NCBI GenBank assembly: GCA_022360445.1
Contig: JAKSCV010000103.1
Coordinates: 1-48,784, forward strand
Length of the DNA stretch: 48,784 nucleotides
Source of the DNA: Gammaproteobacteria bacterium
GTDB lineage: Bacteria > Pseudomonadota > Gammaproteobacteria > UBA5861
Direction: 5' to 3'
A program made the position numbers and the translations under genes. The notes under the pieces were generated by a model. The model did not search any database. It saw only the letters and a program-made list of their open reading frames with translations, and was not told the origin of the DNA. Position 1 is the stretch's first letter. Every line of letters starts with the position of its first letter. Below are positions 15,752-24,353 of this stretch, in pieces.

Positions 15752-16651
15752 ATGGATTTGGATTGGTGGTTTATAGGTGAGCTGATTGTCAATGGCGCAA
15801 ACGCTGGGCTCATGTACTCACTGGTGGCACTGGGCATTGTACTGATTTACAAAGCCTCAGGTGTTGCTAACTTGGCCCAGGGCGCATTGGTGATGACCGG
15901 TGGCTATGTCGTGTTAGCGCTGGCATATGATGCCGGCTTACCCATGTGGTTAGTCATACCCTTGTCGATGGTCATCCTGTTTTTCTTCGGTATGGGCATT
16001 GAACGGGTTGTACTGAGACGAATGGCGGGCCAACCGTTGATTATGATCATCATGTTGACGCTCGGTTTAGAAATATTGCTGCGAGGGATTGTCCCTGCCG
16101 TATGGGACCGAGGGGGCCAGTCACCCATTATTCCGATCACCCTGCCGGCAGATGCCATTTTTATTGGGGATATGCTCATCAACACCTCCTATTTGTTGGG
16201 CGGAGTGATTGCTATTTTCCTGGTGATATTATTTGTCTACTTTTTTCGGACGCGGATTGGTGTGGTTTCGAGAGCGGTTTCCGATGACCCTGTTGCCGCC
16301 TGGTCTGTGGGCATTTCTGTCGAGCGCTCCATTGCCTTGTCCTGGGGGCTGGCGGCTGTTGTTTCTGCCATCGCGGGAGCACTATGGGGGTCTATTCAAG
16401 GGGTGGACTGGACGCTGTCTCTTTTACTCCTAAAAGCCGTGGCCGTGGCGATATTGGGTGGTCTTGACAGTATCATCGGCGCCATCTTGGCAGGATTCAT
16501 GCTCGGGATTGCCGAAAACCTGGCAGCAGGCTTTTTAGATGATATTGTAGGAGGAGGTACAAAGGAGCTGGTTGTCGCGTCGGTGATCTTACTGACTATC
16601 CTGATTCGTCCTCACGGTATGTTTGGTCGTGAAGATATTGAAAGAATATAG
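15752..16651 (+). CDS. LivH-type ABC permease, operon 2
   Basis: This 299-residue, eight-span permease subunit is paralogous to the protein at 8283. Family segments include LAQGALVMTGGYVVL near residue 43, RRMAGQPLIMIIMLTLG near 90 and the end IRPHGMFGRE. A ribosome site (GAGGGGA) precedes the ATG. The spacing to its neighbours is 15 bases on each side, looser than in operon 1. Confidence 0.9.
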   Translation: MDLDWWFIGELIVNGANAGLMYSLVALGIVLIYKASGVANLAQGALVMTGGYVVLALAYDAGLPMWLVIPLSMVILFFFGMGIERVVLRRMAGQPLIMIIMLTLGLEILLRGIVPAVWDRGGQSPIIPITLPADAIFIGDMLINTSYLLGGVIAIFLVILFVYFFRTRIGVVSRAVSDDPVAAWSVGISVERSIALSWGLAAVVSAIAGALWGSIQGVDWTLSLLLLKAVAVAILGGLDSIIGAILAGFMLGIAENLAAGFLDDIVGGGTKELVVASVILLTILIRPHGMFGREDIERI

Positions 16652-16666
16652 CAGTAGGAGATAAAC

Positions 16667-17740
16667 GTGTTTTATAGACAAGCGGCAATTCGTCATACCA
16701 GTTATGACCAGACAAAAAAACTCTACCCGATCCCTTTTGATAAGTGGTTAGTGGTTGCTGTATTACTGGTGGCCTTGCTGGCCCCTTTTATGATGTCGGG
16801 CCTTTATTTGAACTCCTACTTATTACCTTGGGTGATTTGGAGCACCGCTGCGCTTTCACTGAATTTATTGATGGGGTACGCCGGGCAAATTCACTTGGGT
16901 TATGCGGCGGTCATGGCCATTGGTGCCTATAGTTCGGTTCATGCTATGCGCTTAGGTGTCCCCTTTGAGTTTGCACTGATCCTCGGTGGTGCAACAGCGA
17001 TGATTATCGGTGTGGGCTTCGGCTTTACTGCGCTCAGAGTGAAAGGCCTTTACCTCGCGATCAGTACGCTGGCTGTGCAATATTTGGTTGACTGGGTGCT
17101 CACGCATGTGCCGGCGATCGGTGGTGGCACGCAAGCAACCTTGCAAACACCGACTCCGGCATTACTCGGGTTTGAGATTACAACGGACATCGGGCGTTAT
17201 TACCTGGCTTTTGGTTGGTGTGCCTTAGTGACCATTTTTATGTTGAATGTTAAACGTACCGGGCTTGGTAGAGCGCTCATTGCGGTTCGAGAAAAAGACT
17301 ACGCAGCCTCTGTTCTTGGCGTCAATAGCTATTACTACAAACTCATTGCATTTGCTGTCAGCTCTTTTTTTGGTGGGGTTACCGGAGCCATATTAGCCTT
17401 TACTTTTTTTGGTGCAGTGACGCCAGAACAGTACTCGATTGACATCTCCATACAAATTCTTGCAATGGTGGTCGTGGGTGGGTTAGGTAGTGTACTGGGT
17501 AGCTTTTTTGGCGCTGGATTTATCTTACTCGCGCCTCTGTTTCTCAATAATATGGTCACGGGCATGGCGGAAGCCTATGACTTTGGAGTCTCAAGGTCCA
17601 TCCTTTCCCATATTCCCCTGATTTTATACGGTGGCTTAATCATGCTCTTCCTGCTATTCGAGCCATTGGGGTTGGCCAAAATATACGACAATATTCGAAA
17701 ATACTTTTTGGTATGGCCCTTTGGGTTTTCCAGGCGATAA
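16667..17740 (+). CDS. LivM-type ABC permease, operon 2
   Basis: This 357-residue permease is exactly as long as its paralogue at 9179 and also begins with GTG (AGGAG 8 bases before). It shows about ten hydrophobic spans, SLNLLMGYAGQIHLGYAAVM near residue 65, RVKGLYLAISTLA near 125 and the docking loop TGLGRALIAVREKD. The C-terminus again ends in a WPFGFSRR motif. It should form the membrane channel with the LivH-type subunit. Confidence 0.9.
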   Translation: MFYRQAAIRHTSYDQTKKLYPIPFDKWLVVAVLLVALLAPFMMSGLYLNSYLLPWVIWSTAALSLNLLMGYAGQIHLGYAAVMAIGAYSSVHAMRLGVPFEFALILGGATAMIIGVGFGFTALRVKGLYLAISTLAVQYLVDWVLTHVPAIGGGTQATLQTPTPALLGFEITTDIGRYYLAFGWCALVTIFMLNVKRTGLGRALIAVREKDYAASVLGVNSYYYKLIAFAVSSFFGGVTGAILAFTFFGAVTPEQYSIDISIQILAMVVVGGLGSVLGSFFGAGFILLAPLFLNNMVTGMAEAYDFGVSRSILSHIPLILYGGLIMLFLLFEPLGLAKIYDNIRKYFLVWPFGFSRR

Positions 17741-17786
17741 AACGCTTTCTAATTTTTATAAAAGTGAGTTTGTAAGGAGGATAAAG

Positions 17787-19028
17787 ATGTTCAAGAAACA
17801 ATTGCTTACACTGATGCCGGCTGTTTTGCTTATCTTTGCGGGTAATGCAATCGCGGCAAAAGAGCCGATTAAGTTTGGTTTAACACTGGACTACACCAAA
17901 GCCTATGTATTTGCAACGCCTTCATTTGGTCAAGCGATCGAAGATTATGTGAAGTACGTGAATATGAAAGGCGGTATTGATGGGCACCCGATTGAGTTGC
18001 TTAATAGTGACCATGGCAATGAGCCTCAACGAGGCATTGAAGCTTACGAACGTAAGAAGCGCGAAGGTGCGATTGCGTTTGAGCACTTGAGTACGCCTGT
18101 TTCAAAAGCCGTTTTGCCAAAGGCAATGAATGATAAAGTGGTGATGATGCAAATGTTAACAGGGCGTGCGGATGCTGCAGACGGCGAAGTGTTCCCTTAT
18201 ATTTTCCCAGTAAGCCCAACGTATTGGGCGATGGCGGCAAACATCATCCAATACATTGCTGAAAGCGTTGATGATATCAAGAAAGCAAAAGTTGCGTTCA
18301 CGTACCTTGATTACCCCTTTGGCCAGGAACCTATCCCAATTTACAAAGCTTTAAGTGAAGAATTGGGTTTCGAATTAAAGCTTTTCCCCATTTCATTGCC
18401 GGGCACAGATCAGTCCGGCGTTTGGAGTAATATCCGCCGTTTCAAGCCAGATTATGTGATTTCCTGGAGTTTTGCCCAGTTACATAACATTGCCATGACG
18501 GAGATGAAACGTAACCGGATACCGGTTGATAAATACATCTCTGTGATTTGGATCAGTAAGAATGATCTAAAGTCGTATGGCTTTGAAAAGGCGAAGGGAG
18601 TCAAGAGGGTCGAAGGTGTTGTGACGGGTACAGACAGCCCGATTGTCCAGGATATATTGAAGACACTTTATGACACCGGTCAAGGGTCAGGGCCGCGTGA
18701 AAACGTTGGCTTGCTCTATTACATGGCCGCTTTTACCGAGATGGTTACCGTCGTTGAAGGTATGCGCTTAGGACTGGAAAAATACGGTGCGCCTTTAACA
18801 TCGGAGAAGCTGAAAATGGGGTTGGAATCGCTCAAAGGCTTTGATGCCAAGGGTTTGATGGCACCTATTACCATTACACCGGCTGACCACCAGGGTGGGG
18901 GGCAAACCCGTATCGCTGAATGGGATGGTAGTGAATGGGTCCCTCAAAGCGATTGGAATGCGGCTTACAGTGACCTCGTCTGGCGAGTGATTAAAGAGCA
19001 CTCAACAAAATATAAGAGCGGTCAATAG
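17787..19028 (+). CDS. Periplasmic substrate-binding protein A, operon 2
   Basis: This Peripla_BP_6-type protein has 413 residues from the ATG at 17787, which has a strong AAGGAGG 7 bases upstream. An in-frame codon at 17721 would start inside the livM-type gene and is rejected. The signal peptide is MFKKQ plus a hydrophobic core, with cleavage after AIA near residue 24. Segments such as PIKFGLTLDYTKAYVFATPS, SDHGNEPQRGIEAYERKKREGA and LPGTDQSGVW are shared with the binding protein at 19192. An intrinsic terminator follows 24 bases after the stop. Confidence 0.88.
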   Translation: MFKKQLLTLMPAVLLIFAGNAIAAKEPIKFGLTLDYTKAYVFATPSFGQAIEDYVKYVNMKGGIDGHPIELLNSDHGNEPQRGIEAYERKKREGAIAFEHLSTPVSKAVLPKAMNDKVVMMQMLTGRADAADGEVFPYIFPVSPTYWAMAANIIQYIAESVDDIKKAKVAFTYLDYPFGQEPIPIYKALSEELGFELKLFPISLPGTDQSGVWSNIRRFKPDYVISWSFAQLHNIAMTEMKRNRIPVDKYISVIWISKNDLKSYGFEKAKGVKRVEGVVTGTDSPIVQDILKTLYDTGQGSGPRENVGLLYYMAAFTEMVTVVEGMRLGLEKYGAPLTSEKLKMGLESLKGFDAKGLMAPITITPADHQGGGQTRIAEWDGSEWVPQSDWNAAYSDLVWRVIKEHSTKYKSGQ

Positions 19029-19052
19029 TATAGGAGAGTGATTGATAGTTAT

Positions 19053-19080
19053 AAAAAGGTTGGAAATGTCCAACCTTTTT
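19053..19080 (+). terminator. Intrinsic terminator between the two binding-protein genes of operon 2
   Basis: A perfect 12-bp stem (AAAAAGGTTGGA with TCCAACCTTTTT) with a 4-base AATG loop ends in a run of five T and lies 24 bases after the stop of binding protein A. Because the stem starts with A5 and ends with T5 it could work in both directions. It should end most transcripts of operon 2 before the next binding-protein gene, or protect the mRNA end upstream. Confidence 0.8.
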
Positions 19081-19191
19081 ATTGGTGACTTCGACTCTTC
19101 AGAACCCTTATAGGTGGCACAAGCGTATGGCTGTCCAGACCAAGAGTAATTTTTTGAAGATGTCTAGTGAATAAAAACCATGGAGATGAGA

Positions 19192-20430
19192 ATGAAAAAA
19201 TCATTAGCTGTATTAGTTTCTATTTTGATAACTTTTTCAGGTACTGCATTGTCTGATGAAAAAGCACCGATCAAATACGGGCTGACGCTGGACTACACGA
19301 AGTCTTATGTCTTCGCGACTCCTAGCGTTTCTCAGGCTATCGAGGATTACCGGAACTACCTGAATGCAAGAGGAGGGATTAACGGTCATAAACTTGAGAT
19401 ACTGAACAGTGATCACGGTAATGAGCCACAGCGTGGCATTGAAGCCTACGAGCGCAAAAAGCGGGAAGGCGCTATTGTTTTTGAACACTTCAGTACACCT
19501 GTCTCCAAAGCGGTTTTGCCAAAAGCAATGAAAGACAAAAATGTTATGCTACAGACGTTGACAGGACGATCAGACGCCGCAGATGGTGAGGCTTTTCCCT
19601 ATGCGTTCCCAATAGCCCCTACGTATTGGGCGATGGCAGCCAACATTATTCAGTATATTGAAAACAACACGAAAGATATCAAGAAAGCGAAAATTGCCTT
19701 TACTTACCTAGACTTTCCTTTTGGACAAGAACCGATACCTGTCTTACAAGAGCTGCAAAAGCAACTTGGTTTTGAGCTGAAGCTATTTCCCATAGCCTTG
19801 CCCGGCACTGATCAGTCCGGCGTATGGAGCGGTATTCGCCGATTTAAACCGGATTATGTTGTCGCGTGGAGCTTCTCAGCCCTGCACAACATTGCACTGA
19901 CTGAGATGACACGTAATCGGATTCCCCTTGAAAAGTATATTTCTGTGGTGTGGGCCAGTCGTTTGGATTTGAAGTCTTTCGGCTATGAGCGAGCGAAAGG
20001 CGTTAAGCGGGTTGAGGCAGTGGCCACTGGCACGGAAATACCCATTATCCAAGAAATTTTGAAAGCGTACGACGCAGGGAAAGGCGCGGGTCCACGAGAA
20101 AATGTTGGTACGATCTACTACATGGGCGGTATTGCTGAAATGAGTATACTTACTGAAGGGGCAAAACTTGCACTGAATGAATTCGGCGCACCTTTAACGG
20201 GAGAAAAGCTTAAAAAAGGTTTGGAAATGATTCGGGACTTTGATGCCAATGGGCTTATGGCGCCGGTCACGATCACCAGTAGCGATCATCAAGGGGGCGG
20301 AAAAACTCGCATCTCGGAGTGGGACGGTGAAAAGTGGGCGCCTGTTACAGATTGGGAAGCCGCTCACGAAGAGCTCGTCTGGAAGACGATCAAAGAGCAC
20401 TCAGCAAAGTTCACCAAAGAAAATCAGTAA
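19192..20430 (+). CDS. Periplasmic substrate-binding protein B, next to operon 2
   Basis: This third Peripla_BP_6-type protein has 412 residues from the ATG at 19192, which has GGAG 6 bases before it; in-frame ATGs at 19180 and 19186 would add four or two residues. The signal peptide is MKKSLAVLV plus a hydrophobic core, with cleavage near ALS-DEK. It is a close paralogue of the protein at 17787, with many identical runs, so a recent tandem duplication within operon 2 is likely. It sits beyond the terminator at 19053-19080 and may have its own promoter or depend on read-through. No permease gene follows, so it should feed the operon 2 or operon 1 permease. Confidence 0.87.
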   Translation: MKKSLAVLVSILITFSGTALSDEKAPIKYGLTLDYTKSYVFATPSVSQAIEDYRNYLNARGGINGHKLEILNSDHGNEPQRGIEAYERKKREGAIVFEHFSTPVSKAVLPKAMKDKNVMLQTLTGRSDAADGEAFPYAFPIAPTYWAMAANIIQYIENNTKDIKKAKIAFTYLDFPFGQEPIPVLQELQKQLGFELKLFPIALPGTDQSGVWSGIRRFKPDYVVAWSFSALHNIALTEMTRNRIPLEKYISVVWASRLDLKSFGYERAKGVKRVEAVATGTEIPIIQEILKAYDAGKGAGPRENVGTIYYMGGIAEMSILTEGAKLALNEFGAPLTGEKLKKGLEMIRDFDANGLMAPVTITSSDHQGGGKTRISEWDGEKWAPVTDWEAAHEELVWKTIKEHSAKFTKENQ

Positions 20431-20443
20431 CGGGTCAAAAAGA

Positions 20444-20489
20444 AACATGTGTGCCGCAGGTGTTCATACATTTGCGTTACACACATGTT
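20444..20489. terminator. Long-loop inverted repeat between convergent genes
   Basis: Perfect 10-bp arms AACATGTGTG and CACACATGTT flank 26 bases that can fold further through CGCA/TGCG. It starts 14 bases after the binding-protein stop and ends 12 bases before the stop of the convergent gene. There is no T-run; a bidirectional terminator or mRNA 3' end structure is the likely role. Confidence 0.45.
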
Positions 20490-20500
20490 AGATACGAACC

Positions 20501-21496
20501 TTATTGAGAACCTGCTAGTTGGTCGAGCAGCGCTTCTGCTTCGTCAATGATATCAGTGACGATTTGTGCCGCGCCCTTAATCGAATGAATCAAGCCGGAG
20601 CCTTGTCCGGCTGGTAGAGAGCCTCTCTCAACATCACCTTCTAAGCGGCCAGATCTGGAAGCCGGCCCGCCAACGTGCTGTAACTGGAGTGGAAACGGTT
20701 CTATTTCATGCTCCCGACCCTCCCAGGCTGCAGTGAACTGATTTTTTATCAAGCGTGCTGTTTTGCCACTGTGGCAGCGTGTCACAATTGTACCGGCAAT
20801 GTCGGTGGCTACAATCTTTTCGCCATAATTTTTATGAGCATTGGCTTCCGGAGTTGCAATAAAGCGGGTGCCCATCCAGACTCCTTGCGCACCGAGTGCG
20901 AGTGCAGCCACGAGCCCCCGCCCATCGGCGAGGCCGCCTCCTGCAATCACAGGCACTTTGACAGCGTCGACCACAGCGGGGACGAGAGTCACTGTGGAAA
21001 TATTGCCCACATGACCTCCGCCTTCACTGCCTGAGGCAATTAACACATCAATGCCTGCGTTTTCTAGGGTTCTGGCTTGACGAAGGTTACCGATCACCGA
21101 CATAACAAGAATCCCGCGTGCATGTGCATCTTCAATGATGGCTTCCGGGCTGCCCAAGCCAGAGATTAAAATAGGAACTTTTTCTGTTAATGAGACATCA
21201 ATTTGTGCCTGGATATTCTTGGAATAAGCGTTCGCTTCAGAATGATCGACTTGGGGCTTGCCAAATAGGATGTCGACAGCAAAAGGTTTGTCAGTGATCT
21301 GTCTGACTGTTTGAATTTCCTGGCGCAATTCGTCGGGTGTCATATACCCCGCACCGATGACGCCTAGTCCGCCTGCCTTGGAAACTTCGCCCGCTAACTG
21401 ACCTGTGGCAACTAAGCCCATTCCGGCCTGCATCACAGGATAACGAATGCCGAGTTTCTGACATATAGCGGTATCAAGTGCGCTTTTTTTTCTCAT
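20501..21496 (-). CDS. FMN-dependent nitronate monooxygenase / FabK-like enoyl reductase family
   Basis: This 331-residue TIM-barrel flavoprotein starts with an ATG behind a strong GGAGG. Family marks are PVMQAGMGLVATGQLAGEVSKAGG near the N-terminus (as two overlapping short motifs), the FMN phosphate-binding GGGLADGRG and the SEGGGHVG motif near residue 160, whose histidine is the catalytic residue in nitronate monooxygenases. The same fold serves FabK enoyl-ACP reductases and related acyl-handling enzymes, so 2-nitropropane dioxygenase is a family name rather than a proven role. It converges on the acyl-uptake operon, so a link to acyl metabolism is possible but not shown. Confidence 0.8.
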   Translation of the reverse strand: MRKKSALDTAICQKLGIRYPVMQAGMGLVATGQLAGEVSKAGGLGVIGAGYMTPDELRQEIQTVRQITDKPFAVDILFGKPQVDHSEANAYSKNIQAQIDVSLTEKVPILISGLGSPEAIIEDAHARGILVMSVIGNLRQARTLENAGIDVLIASGSEGGGHVGNISTVTLVPAVVDAVKVPVIAGGGLADGRGLVAALALGAQGVWMGTRFIATPEANAHKNYGEKIVATDIAGTIVTRCHSGKTARLIKNQFTAAWEGREHEIEPFPLQLQHVGGPASRSGRLEGDVERGSLPAGQGSGLIHSIKGAAQIVTDIIDEAEALLDQLAGSQ

Positions 21497-21513
21497 CGTA
21501 AATTTTCCTCCAG

Positions 21514-21542
21514 ATAATATGAGCTATTATGTATTGCCTCAA
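21514..21542 (-). promoter_or_regulatory. Candidate sigma-70 promoter of the nitronate monooxygenase-like gene
   Basis: On the minus strand TTGAGG (21537-21542) and TATTAT (21514-21519) are spaced by 17 bases. The -10 region is one arm of the inverted repeat ATAATA-TGAGC-TATTAT (21514-21530), a possible operator. A start site at the usual distance would fall on the GGAGG ribosome site (21507-21511), leaving a leader of only about ten bases, so the call is tentative. Confidence 0.3.
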
Positions 21543-21653
21543 TTGGGCGATTAACTTTTGGCAGGCCTTTATTATTTTCTAAATGGCGAACCGTTGTCTC
21601 CGAGCTTCATGAATATTCTTTTATGGTGCTCCCGGGGCCCATGTTGAGCGCGG

Positions 21654-24353
21654 TTACACGGATTGCAGTTGCCGTAAGCGAAGGCGTAATTGTTTTTCAG
21701 TTTCTATGATGGTAAAGAGTGCAACGCCAAGGCAGAGAATAAGGATACCATCAAAAAATGACACGGGGTGTGTGCCGAATATCCCTTGCAAGGGCGGGAA
21801 GTAAGTGATGATAAACTGCGCACCTGTGATGGCAGCAACGGTTGCCCAAACAACCTTTGTCCCGCGCACAGCCTTCCATGTGAGTGATGTCCCGTAGATA
21901 TTTCGGATAAAAAAGAGGTGAAATATCTCCATGACCACGAGAGTGTTCATGGCCATGGTGCGAGCAAGATCAATGGGGTGCCCGCGGTCAATGGCATAGG
22001 CATAAATACCGAATACACCGCCAAGAAACAGGGTGGATACAAAAATTATATGCCACCCCAACTCAGCGGTCAGAAGCGGTTCATTCCTCTGCCGGGGCGG
22101 GCGCCGCATGGTATTGTCTTCTGTTGGTTCAAAGGCCAGCGCCATGCCTAGCGTGATTGCAGTAATGAGGTTGACCCATAGAATCTGAACGGGCGTAATT
22201 GGAAGGGTCATCCCGAAGAGTAAGGCGACAATAATGGTCATTGCTTCGCCTGCGTTAGTCGGTAAAGTCCAGCTGATCACTTTTTTGATATTGTCATAAA
22301 CGGTTCGCCCTTCTCGTACTGCCGCTGCGATCGATGCGAAATTATCGTCCGCCAGAACAAGCTCGGCCGCTTCTTTGGCCGCTTCGCTCCCCTTGAGACC
22401 CATCGCGATGCCGGCATCGGCGCGCTTAAGTGCAGGTGCATCATTGACACCATCTCCTGTCATCGCAACGGTCATACCGTGTGCCTGCAACGCCATTACG
22501 AGCCGGAGTTTATGTTCCGGGCTGGTGCGCGCAAATATATCGGTATCAAGGATGTTGGCGCTTAGTCCCGCATCATCCAACTCATCCAGGTCAGCGCCAG
22601 TAAGGACCTTGTGGGGGTTTTGTAAACCAATTTGCTGACCGATGGCCGCAGCGGTTCCCCGGTGGTCTCCTGTGATCATTTTGACGCGGATACCGGCACG
22701 ATGACATTCATTCACCGCTTCAATGGCTTCTGGCCGTGGGGGGTCAATCAACCCGACCATGCCCACCAAAGTCAAGCCTTTTTCAACGTCTGAGAACTCA
22801 AGCACGGTATGTTTAGGGTTGACCGGCTTTACCGCAAAGGCAAGAACGCGCTGGCCTTGTGAGGCGATATTTTCAGCTCTGGCAAGCCAGTAGTCAGTGC
22901 TGAGTGGCTCGGTGTCGTTTGTTAGGGCACGCTGCTCACCGCACATTAAAAGTATTTGTTCCGGCGCTCCCTTAACGGATACGAAGGCATGATCTTCATG
23001 GTCGTGGTTCAACGTGGCCATGAACCTGTGTTTCGCGTCGAACGCTATGGCATCTGTTCGCGTCCAGTTGGTAATCTCCTTACGTGTATCGATGCCCACT
23101 TTGCCCGAGAGCGCAAGAAGCGCCCCTTCCATTGGGTCACCCTCGACATGCCAAACGTTGTCTCGCTCGTGTAAAGATGCGTCATTGCAAAGGACTGCTG
23201 ATCGACCAAGCTCTTCAAGAATACGATGTTCAGATATACTCACGTCTGTGTTATCTCGCTGAATCGTCCCTCGTGGCTCGTATCCGGTGCCGCTTAACGA
23301 GAAGGTATGCGCATTTGTGATCACTGAGGCAACCATCATCTCGTTGCGGGTCAGTGTTCCGGTTTTGTCTGTACATATCACTGAGACGGAACCGAGTGTT
23401 TCGATAGCTGGTAACCGCCGAACAATAGTATTACGCTGCGCCATTGCCTGTACTCCGACAGCCAGCGTGATGGTTAGAACGGCCGGTAACCCTTCGGGTA
23501 TGGCGGCCACCGATAAGCCCACAACTGCCATGAACATTTCAGCAAATTCAGAATGTTGGACGAAATAACCAAAGATCAATAAAGCCGATGCAATTAAAAG
23601 GATCAGAATGGTGAGCCATTTTGCAAATGCATCCATTTGCCGGACAAGTGGTGTGGTGAGCGTTTCGACGGTGGAGAGCATGTCGTTGATCTTACCAATC
23701 TCGGTATTGGCTCCCGTGGCGACCACCACGCCTCGACCTTGCCCGTTGGCGATTAAGGTGCCGCTAAAAGCCATACAAGCCCGATCCCCTAGCGGGGCTT
23801 CAGGTTTAACCGGTTTGATCTGTTTTTCTACCGGAACCGACTCCCCCGTCAGTATGGCTTCTTGGATTTGAAGTCCGCTGGCTTGAAGGAGGCGGAGGTC
23901 TGCCGGCACCTTATCCCCCGCTTCAAGCAAAACAATATCACCGGGGACGAGGCTGTCACCTTCGACCGTTCTTCGCTCTCCGCTACGCAGTACAGAAGCC
24001 TTCAATGCAAGCATTTGACGGATAGCGTCCATTGCCTTTTCCGCCTTGCCTTCTTGTATAAAGCCAATGATTGCATTAGCGACAACTACTGTCAGGATTA
24101 CAATCGTATCAATGAAATGGCCAAGCGCCGCTGTGATAACGGCAGAACCCAGTAGAACGTAAATAAGAATATTGTGAAAATGGAGAAAAAAGCGAATAAG
24201 AACGCTGCGCTTTGCGGGCACGGGCAGGCGGTTTGGACCGTATTTTTCAAGCCGTACCAAGGCGTCATCCGTCGACAGGCCATGAGCATCGACATTTAAG
24301 ATATCAAAGGCATTTTCAGCGGTTAGTATGTGCCAGTTACTGTGATTTTCCAT
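21654..24353 (-). CDS. P-type cation-transporting ATPase (P2A calcium-type)
   Basis: This 899-residue inner-membrane pump has the P-type order: N-terminal cation-ATPase domain (about 1-65), first membrane pair, actuator domain with TGES (169-172), second membrane pair with PEGLP (286-290), phosphorylation site DKTGT with D329, nucleotide-binding domain with KGAPE, hinge GDGVNDAP, and a C-terminal bundle of about six spans. PEGLP and the overall size match PMCA/SERCA-like bacterial ATPases that move calcium, though related proteins move sodium, potassium or manganese. The gene stands alone with 157 bases to the next gene downstream. No metal-binding N-terminal CxxC was seen, so copper- or zinc-type pumps are ruled out. 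Confidence 0.9.
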   Translation of the reverse strand: MENHSNWHILTAENAFDILNVDAHGLSTDDALVRLEKYGPNRLPVPAKRSVLIRFFLHFHNILIYVLLGSAVITAALGHFIDTIVILTVVVANAIIGFIQEGKAEKAMDAIRQMLALKASVLRSGERRTVEGDSLVPGDIVLLEAGDKVPADLRLLQASGLQIQEAILTGESVPVEKQIKPVKPEAPLGDRACMAFSGTLIANGQGRGVVVATGANTEIGKINDMLSTVETLTTPLVRQMDAFAKWLTILILLIASALLIFGYFVQHSEFAEMFMAVVGLSVAAIPEGLPAVLTITLAVGVQAMAQRNTIVRRLPAIETLGSVSVICTDKTGTLTRNEMMVASVITNAHTFSLSGTGYEPRGTIQRDNTDVSISEHRILEELGRSAVLCNDASLHERDNVWHVEGDPMEGALLALSGKVGIDTRKEITNWTRTDAIAFDAKHRFMATLNHDHEDHAFVSVKGAPEQILLMCGEQRALTNDTEPLSTDYWLARAENIASQGQRVLAFAVKPVNPKHTVLEFSDVEKGLTLVGMVGLIDPPRPEAIEAVNECHRAGIRVKMITGDHRGTAAAIGQQIGLQNPHKVLTGADLDELDDAGLSANILDTDIFARTSPEHKLRLVMALQAHGMTVAMTGDGVNDAPALKRADAGIAMGLKGSEAAKEAAELVLADDNFASIAAAVREGRTVYDNIKKVISWTLPTNAGEAMTIIVALLFGMTLPITPVQILWVNLITAITLGMALAFEPTEDNTMRRPPRQRNEPLLTAELGWHIIFVSTLFLGGVFGIYAYAIDRGHPIDLARTMAMNTLVVMEIFHLFFIRNIYGTSLTWKAVRGTKVVWATVAAITGAQFIITYFPPLQGIFGTHPVSFFDGILILCLGVALFTIIETEKQLRLRLRQLQSV

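Noticed and set aside
17721-17786. N-terminal extension of binding protein A of operon 2
   Set aside because: It would start inside the permease gene and precede the signal peptide; a strong ribosome site stands before 17787.
19115-19130. Sigma-54 promoter-like TGGCAC before binding protein B
   Set aside because: The -24-like half is present, but the -12 GC at the right spacing is missing (TG instead).
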